Origin: Porticoccaceae bacterium
GTDB lineage: Bacteria; Pseudomonadota; Gammaproteobacteria; Pseudomonadales; Porticoccaceae
Length of the DNA: 61,443 nt
Direction of reading: 5' to 3'
NCBI GenBank assembly: GCA_017858135.1
Contig: JAFMBY010000003.1
Location: forward strand, 1 to 61,443
A program made the position numbers and the translations under genes. Every line of letters begins with the position of its first letter. Positions within the stretch are counted from its first letter, which is position 1. The notes below the pieces were generated by a model that worked only from the letters and a program-made list of their open reading frames with translations, searched no databases and was not told the origin of the DNA. Below, piece after piece: positions 1 through 8,108 of this stretch.

Positions 1-2
1 TC

Positions 3-1292
3 CGCGGTGCATTGGACTGCGGTGCCTCGACCATTAATGAAGAGATGAAAATGGCAGCGGTGCGGGCTATTGCCGATCTCGCCACCATGGAAACCTCGGA
101 CGTAGTCGCCGCAGCCTACGCCGATGAAGCGCTTAAATTTGGTCCTGAGTATCTTATTCCCAAAGCCTTTGATCCACGTCTAATTGAAGTGGTGCCAATG
201 GCAGTGGTTAAAGCGGCCATGGCGAGTGGCGTGGCGACACGTCCAATCGAAGACTTAGAGGCCTATCGCCAGACCTTGCATGAGTTTGTCAATCAAGCTG
301 GCCTGTTTATGCAGCCTATTATTGAATTGGCGAAAAAAGCTCCGGCCCGGATTGTCTACGCTGAAGGCGAAAATGACGATGTGCTGTTGGCTGTGCAGGC
401 AGTTCTGGATGAAAAGATCGCCACTCCGATCCTGATTGGCCGTCGCGCCGGTATGGAACAAAAAATTGACCGTCTCGGTCTGCGCATTGACCTCGATAAC
501 GATGTCGAAATATTTGATCCGAGTGATAATGACCGACACGAAAAATACGCGGCTTTCTATCATGAGAGCGTCGGTCGCAATGGAGTTTCTGTCGATGCAG
601 CGCGCAAAATTATGCGCGATGATCAAACCGCCATTGCTGCGGTGATGGTCGCTCGCGGCGAAGCGGATGGCTTAATCTGCGGCAAAGTGGGTCGCTTTGA
701 TTTTCATCTACGCGAAATCATGCACCTGCTCGGACCCGCCCATAAAGAACAGCTAGTGTCATCTGCAGCGGTGCTGCTAATGCCCGATGGCCCGTTATTT
801 TTGGCTGATACGGCGATGAACGTGGACCCCACTGCAGAAGAGCTGGTGAAGATAACCGAAGCCAGTATCGATCTGGTTAAGCGCTTTGGTATTGAACCGA
901 AAGTGGCTCTGCTGTCGCACTCAAACTTTGGCACCGCTAATACCGCTTCGGCACGCAAGGTACGCAGAGCTGGTGAACTGTTGCGCGATGCCCATCCGAC
1001 GCTACAAATTGATGGTGAGATGCATGTACTCAGTGCCCTGAATCCGAAATTACGCAAGACCATCTACTCGCAATCAACTCTGCAAGGTCGTGCTAATGTG
1101 CTGGTAATGCCCAATCTGGATGCCGCTAATATCGCTATGGGATTGATTCGCTCACTGACCGATGCGCTGTTGATCGGACCCTTTATCAATGGCTTTAGCA
1201 AGCCAGCCCATATTGTCATTCCATCCGTTTCGTCTCGCGGCATCTTTAATATGACCGCATTGACAGTGGCCGACATTCAGCAAAGCAAGTAG
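3..1292 (+). CDS. maeB: NADP-dependent malic enzyme, C-terminal part (5' truncated by window edge)
   Basis: This is the last 429 residues of a large malic enzyme. The frame stays open to the window edge (residues RGALDCGA precede the first possible start), so the real start lies outside. Residues 1 to about 95 complete the malic-enzyme NAD(P)-binding part, with AAYADEALKFGPEYLIPKAFDPRL-type sequence typical of MaeB. From about residue 105 to the end it matches the phosphotransacetylase-like domain fused to MaeB proteins (RIVYAEGENDDVLLA near its start). MaeB converts malate to pyruvate and CO2 with NADPH formation; the acyltransferase-like domain is regulatory in the family, responding to acetyl-CoA. 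It converges on rsmI across a hairpin-bearing gap of 66 bases. Confidence 0.93.
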   Translation, partial: RGALDCGASTINEEMKMAAVRAIADLATMETSDVVAAAYADEALKFGPEYLIPKAFDPRLIEVVPMAVVKAAMASGVATRPIEDLEAYRQTLHEFVNQAGLFMQPIIELAKKAPARIVYAEGENDDVLLAVQAVLDEKIATPILIGRRAGMEQKIDRLGLRIDLDNDVEIFDPSDNDRHEKYAAFYHESVGRNGVSVDAARKIMRDDQTAIAAVMVARGEADGLICGKVGRFDFHLREIMHLLGPAHKEQLVSSAAVLLMPDGPLFLADTAMNVDPTAEELVKITEASIDLVKRFGIEPKVALLSHSNFGTANTASARKVRRAGELLRDAHPTLQIDGEMHVLSALNPKLRKTIYSQSTLQGRANVLVMPNLDAANIAMGLIRSLTDALLIGPFINGFSKPAHIVIPSVSSRGIFNMTALTVADIQQSK

Positions 1293-1322
1293 CCGGTTAG
1301 AGCAACTCGCTCTCGGCATTGA

Positions 1323-1353
1323 AAGGACTAATCCGAATGGCGGGTTAGTCCTT
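1323..1353. terminator. Hairpin between convergent maeB and rsmI
   Basis: A 13-bp stem (1323-1335 with 1341-1353, one G-U pair) closes on a 5-base loop (1336-1340). It sits between the stops of maeB and rsmI, so it could end transcription from both sides. There is no clear run of T on either side, so intrinsic termination is not certain. Confidence 0.5.
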
Positions 1354-1358
1354 GTGGG

Positions 1359-2204
1359 TTAGCCTTTTAGGGCGAGTGCCATTTGATAAAACTGTTTTTT
1401 GTCGCCGCCGGTAATCTTGGCGGTTAGAGCAGCGGCCTTGGCTGCAGGTAATTCTGCCAACAGCAGGCGCAGAATTTTTTCACCATCGACCGATACAGTG
1501 CTGGCGGAACCTTCACTGCCAGCCAGGATCAGGACGATTTCACCACGCTGTTGATTGCTGTCTGCCGCGACTGTATTGATCAGTTCGGCGAGGGTGCCAA
1601 AGAGATAGGTCTCAAACGTTTTGCTCACCTCGCGGGCGACAAACGCACTGTGCTCGGCACCAAAAATCTCTGCGCTATCTTTTAATGTCTCTAATATTCG
1701 ATGCGGCGCCTCGTAAAACACCATCGTTTCTGGCACCGCCACAAGGTCTTGCAAAACCTTTTTGCGCTGGGTAGTTCTAGCTGGCAAGAAGCCGATAAAT
1801 CGAAATTTGTCGGTCGGCAGACCGGCAACACTGAGTGCCGCAACTGCGGCACAGGCACCGGGAATTGGAATAACCGTGACACCCTGCTGGCGCGCGGCCA
1901 GCACTAGGCGGTAGCCGGGGTCAGAAATCAGCGGTGTACCGGCGTCGGAAATTAATGCAATATCATTGCCTGCTGCCAGCCGTACAAGAATATTGTGACT
2001 GCTTTTTTTGTCGCTGTGATCATGATAGGCAATCAATGGCTTGTCGATGCGAAAATGGTCCAGCAATTTCTTGCTGTGACGGGTATCCTCGCAGGCTATG
2101 GCAGTCACTGATTGAAGAATCTCGACTGCGCGGGGTACCATATCACCCAGGTTACCTATGGGTGTGGCGACTACATACAACGTACCGGATTGATTTGAGT
2201 TCAT
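1359..2204 (-). CDS. rsmI: 16S rRNA (cytidine1402-2'-O)-methyltransferase
   Basis: RsmI (YraL) uses SAM to 2'-O-methylate C1402 in the decoding centre of 16S rRNA. The 281-residue protein has the family N-terminus LYVVATPIGNLGD at about residues 9-21, then EDTRHSKKLL and the glycine-rich ISDAGTPLISDPG segment at about 85-97 that belongs to the tetrapyrrole-methylase fold. Length and start agree with E. coli RsmI. The start codon shares two bases with that of lpoA on the other strand, so each gene's promoter and ribosome site must lie inside the other's coding sequence. The rsmI/lpoA divergent pairing is conserved in gammaproteobacteria. Confidence 0.96.
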   Translation of the reverse strand: MNSNQSGTLYVVATPIGNLGDMVPRAVEILQSVTAIACEDTRHSKKLLDHFRIDKPLIAYHDHSDKKSSHNILVRLAAGNDIALISDAGTPLISDPGYRLVLAARQQGVTVIPIPGACAAVAALSVAGLPTDKFRFIGFLPARTTQRKKVLQDLVAVPETMVFYEAPHRILETLKDSAEIFGAEHSAFVAREVSKTFETYLFGTLAELINTVAADSNQQRGEIVLILAGSEGSASTVSVDGEKILRLLLAELPAAKAAALTAKITGGDKKQFYQMALALKG

Positions 2205-4065
2205 GAATAAACGACTTTTTCTCTCGATAATTTACGCTGTGGGCATCTTAGCCTTTATCGGGGGCTGTGCGCCAACAACAACGCAAGATTCAATCACTAC
2301 CCCGCGAGTCTTAATGGCTGCTCAAGACAGTGAAACCAGCCGCTCTTTGGTGCGTCAGGCCGAGATTGCTCTCGAGCAAGCGCAGTTGACTGACCCCGCA
2401 GGCAGGGCCAGCCTGCTGTTAGATGCCGCTATTCTGTTTGCCCAAGGTGGCGATATTGCCCAGAGTCGGCAGACTCTCAAACTGATCAGTACGACTAACT
2501 TAAGCGACACATTTTTTATTGAGTACAGCTTGCTCGGATTGGAATTAGACCTTGTTAGTTTCAAGCTGGACAGCGCCAGAGAGTGGCTCGGCCAGCCACG
2601 GTTTGTGACTGTTCGATCAGCCCTCGGCATCAATTTCCAGCGGCGTATTCTCAGGCTTGAAAGCGCACTCAACGCTGCCCGGGGCGATGCCATTGCCAGC
2701 ATCGACAATCACATTCAATTGGCTGCGCTGTTCAACTCAAGAAAGATCGGCGATCAGAAATTGATTGCCGCTGTCCACGATAAAATTTGGCAGCAACTCA
2801 ATGAATTGCCATTTCAGCAGCTACAACGCACGGAGCTCGGCGATACTGGCGTGCTGGCCGGCTGGTTCGAGCTGGCCGCGTCGATGCGCTACCGACAGGC
2901 GAGTCCAGCTGCTCAGAAGAGTCTCTTTGAAGTTTGGCAAAAGCGTTGGCGAGACCACCCCGCAGCGACCATTCCTCCGTCTGTACTCAAAAACCGATCT
3001 CGCGATAATCCACCAAAGAGCATTGCGCTGTTGTTGCCTCTGCAGCAGGAGTACGAGATTCCCAGCAGCACCCTTCTCGATGGTTTTATGAGCGGCTACT
3101 ACGAAAATCTGGCTCAGGGTAGAACGGTGCCTAGCGTAGCAATCTATGACACCTCATCACGTCCCGTTTCTGATGTGTATAACCAAGCTATCGATCGCGG
3201 TGCAGAGATGGTGATTGGACCTCTGCGTCAGTCTCAGGTCGAAGAGCTAGTATCAGCGCCTGAGCTTAGGGTGCCCACGCTAACCCTTAATCGCCTGGAT
3301 ACCCAACTTGCCAACTCATCGGACAACCTTGTGCAATTTGGCCTCTCAGCACTTGATGAGGTCAACCAACTTGCCGATCAAGCCTGGCTTCAGGGACACA
3401 GCAATGTGCTGATTATCTCGCCAGACAGCGGTTGGGGAGAGCGTGCGCAGCGCCATTTTGTCGACTATTGGAACGCTAAGGGCGGAGTGGTCATTGACGC
3501 TATAACCTATCCTTCCAGCATCAATGATTTCACTAGACTACTGCAGAGACCGCTGGAAATTGATCTCAGCGAGCAGCGCGGCTTAGCTCTGCGGCGCTCG
3601 GTTAATCGCAGTCTCAGTTACACCCCGCGCCGGCGTCAGGACATAGACCTAGTGATTGTGCTCGGCTACTCTGAAAAAGTACGCCAGATAAAGCCGGCAC
3701 TGGATTTTCTCTATGCCGCGGACGTTCCAGTCTACGCCACCTCGCATATCTACAGCGGAACCCAACAGATTGAGCTAAATCGCGATCTCAGCGGCATCAA
3801 ATTTAGTGCTATGTCATGGACTCTCGATGGCCATATGCCGCGACCAATCAACCCGGATCAACGGCTGCCGACCGCCTACCGCCAACTCTATGCACTGGGT
3901 TACGATGCATTTTTATTACACGCTCTTCTCGGCGAGCTCAATAATCCTCAAGCGGTGCCAGTATTTGGTGCCACCGGCTTGCTGACTCTGAGAGATGGAG
4001 TCATAGAACGCCGCGAGAAGTGGGCGACGTTCGAAAATGGTCGCGTGATAGCAACGCAGCCTTAG
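2203..4065 (+). CDS. lpoA: Penicillin-binding protein activator, outer-membrane lipoprotein
   Basis: LpoA (YraM) is an outer-membrane lipoprotein that reaches through the periplasm to activate the peptidoglycan synthase PBP1a. The start is fixed by a lipoprotein signal: basic N-terminus, hydrophobic stretch and lipobox IGGC with the acylated Cys22. The N-terminal half (about 35-250) is helical and TPR-like. The C-terminal half, from KSIALLLPL at about 272, has the periplasmic-binding-protein-like fold of the family, including VIGPLRQSQVEEL. At 620 residues it has normal length. It leads the operon lpoA-yraN-diaA-dolP, the same order as in E. coli. Confidence 0.94.
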   Translation: MNKRLFLSIIYAVGILAFIGGCAPTTTQDSITTPRVLMAAQDSETSRSLVRQAEIALEQAQLTDPAGRASLLLDAAILFAQGGDIAQSRQTLKLISTTNLSDTFFIEYSLLGLELDLVSFKLDSAREWLGQPRFVTVRSALGINFQRRILRLESALNAARGDAIASIDNHIQLAALFNSRKIGDQKLIAAVHDKIWQQLNELPFQQLQRTELGDTGVLAGWFELAASMRYRQASPAAQKSLFEVWQKRWRDHPAATIPPSVLKNRSRDNPPKSIALLLPLQQEYEIPSSTLLDGFMSGYYENLAQGRTVPSVAIYDTSSRPVSDVYNQAIDRGAEMVIGPLRQSQVEELVSAPELRVPTLTLNRLDTQLANSSDNLVQFGLSALDEVNQLADQAWLQGHSNVLIISPDSGWGERAQRHFVDYWNAKGGVVIDAITYPSSINDFTRLLQRPLEIDLSEQRGLALRRSVNRSLSYTPRRRQDIDLVIVLGYSEKVRQIKPALDFLYAADVPVYATSHIYSGTQQIELNRDLSGIKFSAMSWTLDGHMPRPINPDQRLPTAYRQLYALGYDAFLLHALLGELNNPQAVPVFGATGLLTLRDGVIERREKWATFENGRVIATQP

Positions 4066-4092
4066 CGAGACACGACTACAGGGAATGACATT

Positions 4093-4536
4093 ATGGGGAA
4101 CAGGATAGTCCCTAGCAGCAAAAAACAGAGTTTAAGCGGCAGTGCTGCTGAGCAAATGGCACTGGATTTTTTGCGCTCTCAAGGACTGACCGTTGTGGCG
4201 AGGAACTTTCGCACACGTAGGGGCGAAATTGATCTGATTATGCTGGATAATGAAGTGTTAGTGTTTGTCGAAGTGCGCTTTCGCCAGAGCGCTGAATTTG
4301 GCTCAGCTGAGGAATCCATTACCGCTCAAAAATGTCGCCGCTTAACGGCAGCAGCCGAGGGTTATATGCAGAGTTGTAACCTCACTGAAAAAGTCATTGC
4401 GCGTTTTGACGCCATCGCGATCAGCCCCGACAGACAAGCGAATCGCAATATCCCTGGTGGTGCGAAGCGCGAAGGCAACAGAAGTTATTCGACAGGCGAG
4501 TATCGTATTACATGGATACAAAATATTTTGCAGTAG
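4093..4536 (+). CDS. yraN: YraN / UPF0102 family endonuclease-like protein
   Basis: This is a 147-residue member of the UPF0102 family, which has a restriction-endonuclease-like fold. The family core is visible: GEIDLIM at about residues 46-52, then VFVEVRFR at about 59-66, with the acidic residues and Lys/Arg arranged as in PD-(D/E)XK enzymes. An AGGGAA ribosome site precedes the ATG. It lies 27 bases after lpoA and 27 before the diaA-like gene, so it is in the same operon. The cellular role of the family is not well settled, and I assign none. Confidence 0.88.
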   Translation: MGNRIVPSSKKQSLSGSAAEQMALDFLRSQGLTVVARNFRTRRGEIDLIMLDNEVLVFVEVRFRQSAEFGSAEESITAQKCRRLTAAAEGYMQSCNLTEKVIARFDAIAISPDRQANRNIPGGAKREGNRSYSTGEYRITWIQNILQ

Positions 4537-4563
4537 CAGATAGTTAAAATAGGAATCAAGTCT

Positions 4564-5136
4564 TTGGACGCTGTGGATCAAAAGGTTTTTAACCACTTTC
4601 AAAAAATGATTGAGGCGACTATGGCCACCGGCGAAACATGTGCCGAGCCGATAGTCAGTGCGGCAGAGAAAATTGCCTCAGCACTGTTAGCAGGAAATCG
4701 TATTTTTACCTGTGGTGAAAAATCTAGCGTGTTTATCGCGCAACTGCTCAGTGATTACCTGGCACTGGGTTACGATATCGATCGTCCCGGATTTCCGTCA
4801 ATCAATCTCAACCAGTTAACTCAGCATAACTGTGACGAAGAACGCTACAACCAAGCGCTTAGCACCCACGCGGAGAGTGGCGACATTCTGGTGTTACTGA
4901 GCGCGGGAAACAGTGCGCCGCTAATGCTCAGCGCCCTGAATACTGCGGTTAACCGGGGCATGTCTATTGTCTTGGTTTCAACAGAAAATGATCACTCATT
5001 GGCCGACTCAGTGAGCTACAATGATGTTCATATTAGTGTGGCAGGGGGGACAGCTCCGCTGATCACTCAATCACAGCTACAAGTCGTTCAGAGCATCTGC
5101 GCTCTGATAGACAGCCATATTTTTGGAGGCGAATAA
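4564..5136 (+). CDS. DiaA/GmhA-type SIS-domain protein with degenerate sugar-binding loop
   Basis: The position (between yraN and dolP), length (190) and overall pattern identify this as the DiaA homologue. In E. coli DiaA binds DnaA and promotes initiation; related GmhA proteins isomerise sedoheptulose 7-phosphate. The SIS fold is seen in GDILVLLSAGNSAPLMLSAL (about residues 104-123). The normally conserved CGNGGSA loop reads CGEKSSVF here (about 50-57), so the phosphosugar site is altered. The start is TTG, with AGGAA upstream; no ATG lies closer to the family N-terminus. The stop is directly followed by the dolP start. A structural or DnaA-binding role is more likely than catalysis, by inference. 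Confidence 0.78.
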   Translation: MDAVDQKVFNHFQKMIEATMATGETCAEPIVSAAEKIASALLAGNRIFTCGEKSSVFIAQLLSDYLALGYDIDRPGFPSINLNQLTQHNCDEERYNQALSTHAESGDILVLLSAGNSAPLMLSALNTAVNRGMSIVLVSTENDHSLADSVSYNDVHISVAGGTAPLITQSQLQVVQSICALIDSHIFGGE

Positions 5137-5703
5137 ATGCGCAACACAGTCACTGCTTTATCACTCGTTTTTTTACTTTCCGGTTGCACAGCAATGGTCG
5201 ACACCGTTGTCAAAGAGCCAATTACGCCAGATCCAGGTTCATCCTCGATTGGCACCAATATCAACGATATAAAAATGGACACCTTTATTGGCGTCAATAT
5301 TAAAAAAGCCGATCGGAGATTAAAAAAATCGCACATTAATGTACATGTATACAACGCTGTTGTGCTGTTAACTGGCGAGGTGCCCACTCAGGAGCTAAAG
5401 GTACTCGCCGGAGACACTGCGCGCGCCTACACCGGTGTGCGGCAGGTTCACAATGAACTACAGGTACGTGGTAACTCGTCGATTGTTGCACGCACAAATG
5501 ATTCGTTGATCAGCGCACAGGTAGCGACCAAGTTGACCTTCGATAAAGAGATCAAGTCATCCAATATTGAAGTCACCACTGAAGACGGCGTGGTTTACCT
5601 AATGGGTAAGGTGGGACGCATCAACGCTGAAAAAGCCACAGCAATCGCCAGTAAAACAAGTGGCGTGCGCAGCGTTGTCAAAGTGTTTGAATATGTAGAC
5701 TAA
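5137..5703 (+). CDS. dolP: BON-domain outer-membrane lipoprotein DolP (YraP)
   Basis: This 188-residue lipoprotein has a signal peptide ending in lipobox LSGC (Cys17) and two BON domains at about residues 48-115 and 125-188 (the second includes VTTEDGVVYLMGKV). DolP acts in outer-membrane integrity at division sites and supports BAM. It starts immediately after the diaA-like stop and ends the operon. Its stop overlaps the stop of the convergent thiolase by 4 bases. Confidence 0.93.
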   Translation: MRNTVTALSLVFLLSGCTAMVDTVVKEPITPDPGSSSIGTNINDIKMDTFIGVNIKKADRRLKKSHINVHVYNAVVLLTGEVPTQELKVLAGDTARAYTGVRQVHNELQVRGNSSIVARTNDSLISAQVATKLTFDKEIKSSNIEVTTEDGVVYLMGKVGRINAEKATAIASKTSGVRSVVKVFEYVD

Positions 5704-6878
5704 ACTAGCTCTATGGCCATGGCGGTGCCCTCACCGCCGCCAATACAGAGACTGGCAACACCTTTTCGTCCACCATGTTGCTGCAACGCGTGAATCAATG
5801 TCACCAGGATTCTCGCACCGCTAGCACCGATGGGGTGCCCTAGAGCGCATGCACCACCGTGAACATTGAGCTTTTCGTGAGGTATGTTGAGTTCATGCAT
5901 TGCCGCCATGGCTACCACTGCAAACGCCTCATTGACTTCCCAAAGATCGACATCGTCAACTGTCCAGCCAACACGCTGCAAGGTTTTATTGATCGCTGAA
6001 ACCGGCGCGGTGGTGAACCATTCTGGCGCCTGAGCGCTCTGATCAAAGCCGTGGATTAGAGCAATCGGCTGCAAACCTCGCGCTTCTGCTTCGTCGGCCA
6101 ACATCAGTGTCAGCGCAGCCGCACCGTCAGAGATAGAGCTGGCATTGGCAGCTGTGACTGTGCCGTCTTTTTCGAAGGCGGGTTTTAACTGGGGGATTTT
6201 TTCTGGTCTGGCATTGCCCGGCTGCTCATCGGTATCGACGATCACATCGCCACGTCGAGAGGAGACGGTGACGGGAGCGATTTCCTGATTAAACCAACCG
6301 TTGTCAATCGCGGAATTGGCGCGGCGTAATGATTCAATGGCATAGGCATCCTGAAGCTCGCGACTAAAGTTATATTTATCCGCACACTTCTCAGCGAAAC
6401 AACCCATCGCGACACCTTGATAAGCATCTTGCAGACCGTCGTATTGCATATGGTCAAGCATTTGTGCGTGACCAAAGCGGTAACCTTGGCGGCCCTGAGG
6501 AATCAAATAAGGCGCGCGACTCATACTCTCCATCCCGCCTGCTATCACCGTGCTGGCCTGACCGGCACGCAGCGCATTGGAGGCCATCATCACCGCTTTC
6601 ATGGCGGAACCGCATACTTTATTAATGGTAGTGCAGGAAGTGTCTTGAGTGAGTCCAGCTGCCAGTGCTGCCTGACGCGCAGGCGCCTGACCGACACCTG
6701 CGGTTAGCACGCAACCCATCAGAACCTCATCAATCTGACTGTGTTCCAATGTCGACTTTTGCACTGCAGCGCGAATCGCGGTGGCGCCCAGTTCTGCTGC
6801 GGAAAGTGCTGACAGTGAGCCCATCATGCCACCCATTGGTGTACGTGTGGCTGACAGAATGGCGATTGGCTTAGACAT
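5700..6878 (-). CDS. Acetyl-CoA acetyltransferase (thiolase)
   Basis: This 392-residue thiolase condenses two acetyl-CoA to acetoacetyl-CoA, or runs in reverse. The acyl-accepting Cys89 sits in NKVCGSAMKA, the His motif is GGACALGHPIGASGAR near residue 345, and the second catalytic Cys lies in CIGGGEGTA near the end. This is the atoB/phaA class. An AAGGAA ribosome site precedes the ATG. No phaB or hydroxyacyl-CoA gene is adjacent; it follows sspB by 21 bases, so it may be read through from petABC-sspAB. Whether it serves polyhydroxybutyrate, fatty-acid or mevalonate metabolism cannot be told here. Confidence 0.93.
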   Translation of the reverse strand: MSKPIAILSATRTPMGGMMGSLSALSAAELGATAIRAAVQKSTLEHSQIDEVLMGCVLTAGVGQAPARQAALAAGLTQDTSCTTINKVCGSAMKAVMMASNALRAGQASTVIAGGMESMSRAPYLIPQGRQGYRFGHAQMLDHMQYDGLQDAYQGVAMGCFAEKCADKYNFSRELQDAYAIESLRRANSAIDNGWFNQEIAPVTVSSRRGDVIVDTDEQPGNARPEKIPQLKPAFEKDGTVTAANASSISDGAAALTLMLADEAEARGLQPIALIHGFDQSAQAPEWFTTAPVSAINKTLQRVGWTVDDVDLWEVNEAFAVVAMAAMHELNIPHEKLNVHGGACALGHPIGASGARILVTLIHALQQHGGRKGVASLCIGGGEGTAMAIELV

Positions 6879-6899
6879 GTGGGATTCCTTAAAGCTCGG

Positions 6900-7343
6900 C
6901 TACTTGATCACTCGCAACGCTGGCTTGATTTTTTTCGCAGCATTGTCACTTGGCAAACCTGACGTTTGATTGGACGATTTGGTTTTAACCGCTTTCGGTC
7001 CTACAGGGGGTGTCGGCGGCTTATCTGGCGACTCATGCTCGAACACCATACCCTGACCATTTTCCTGGCTGTAGATACCAATCACTGCGCTGATAGGCAC
7101 TTGAATATCAATTGGAATGCCACCAAAGCGGGTGGAGAAGGCGATAATCTCTCGATCAAGGATAAAATTGGTTACTGCTCGCGGTGCGACATTGAGAACA
7201 ATCTGTCCATCGGTGACATAATTCTGAGGCACCTCAACACCTGGATGATGGGCATCGATCACAACATAGGGTGTGCAATCGTTGTCCACAATCCAGTCGA
7301 AGAAGGCGCGCAGCAGATAAGGCCGATTGGACCGCATTTTCAT
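6900..7343 (-). CDS. sspB: ClpXP protease specificity-enhancing factor SspB
   Basis: SspB binds ssrA-tagged polypeptides left by tmRNA rescue and hands them to ClpXP. The 147-residue protein has the substrate-binding fold in its first 110 residues (RPYLLRAFFDWIVDN at the start, FGGIPIDIQVPISAV in the middle). A proline-rich linker follows, and the tail ALRVIK closely matches the ClpX-docking motif of E. coli SspB. It starts 1 base after the sspA stop, so the two are translationally coupled. smpB, the other trans-translation partner, is at 43165-43641. Confidence 0.95.
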   Translation of the reverse strand: MKMRSNRPYLLRAFFDWIVDNDCTPYVVIDAHHPGVEVPQNYVTDGQIVLNVAPRAVTNFILDREIIAFSTRFGGIPIDIQVPISAVIGIYSQENGQGMVFEHESPDKPPTPPVGPKAVKTKSSNQTSGLPSDNAAKKIKPALRVIK

Positions 7344-7344
7344 T

Positions 7345-7965
7345 TTAGTGGCGAATCTCGAGCTCGAGATCGGTCAGGCTTTCCTGAAATGAGGGCCGCT
7401 CGAACAGTCGCTCCATATAATCGTGCAGTGGTTTCACCTGACGATTGTTTGGCAAGCTGATGCCAAACTCTGGAAGACGCCATAGAATCGGCGCCAGGCA
7501 GCAATCCACCAGCGTAAACTCTTCACTCATAAAATAGGGCATGTCAGTAAATATGCTGGCAATGCTGATCAATGAGTCACGAAATTCCTTACGCGCTTCC
7601 TCAGCCTGACTGCTTTCAGGGCTGCTTTGAATCTGCGCTATCAGGGTGCACCAGTCTTTTTCGATGCGGTGTACCCAGAGTCGACTCTGAGCACGAGCGA
7701 CAGGATAGACCGGCAGCAGCGGTGGATGAGGGAAGCGCTCGTCGAGATATTCCATCACGACCTTTGACTCGTAGAGCGCCAGATCACGGTCTACCAGTGT
7801 CGGTAAGGTTCCGTAGGGGTTGGCTTCTAGAATCTCTTCAGTAATGGCGGTGGGCTCGATATCTTCAATATCAACGGTCACACCTTTTTCAGCCAAAACA
7901 ATCCGCACACGATGGCTGTATTGGCATGTTGGGTCGGAAAATAATGTCATCGACGATCGTCGCAC
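7345..7965 (-). CDS. sspA: Stringent starvation protein A (GST fold)
   Basis: SspA binds RNA polymerase and redirects transcription in stationary phase or starvation. The 206-residue protein has the glutathione-S-transferase fold. [23 protein letters not shown] at residues 6-28 matches the SspA N-terminus, followed by [19 protein letters not shown]. The start is GTG, preceded by AGAGG at a spacing of 5. It follows the petABC operon by 143 bases and precedes sspB by 1 base, as in many gammaproteobacteria. Confidence 0.95.
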   Translation of the reverse strand: MRRSSMTLFSDPTCQYSHRVRIVLAEKGVTVDIEDIEPTAITEEILEANPYGTLPTLVDRDLALYESKVVMEYLDERFPHPPLLPVYPVARAQSRLWVHRIEKDWCTLIAQIQSSPESSQAEEARKEFRDSLISIASIFTDMPYFMSEEFTLVDCCLAPILWRLPEFGISLPNNRQVKPLHDYMERLFERPSFQESLTDLELEIRH

Positions 7966-8108
7966 AACAACCTCTCAATTTTTAATAGTAAGTAGGGGGC
8001 AGCTCTTCGCTACCCCAAATAGACAATCCATGCCTTTATATGGTCTGTCCTGAATAACACTATGGCCCTTGAGAAATCAATCAACGACCGTCTCACACTT
8101 GCTCAGCT

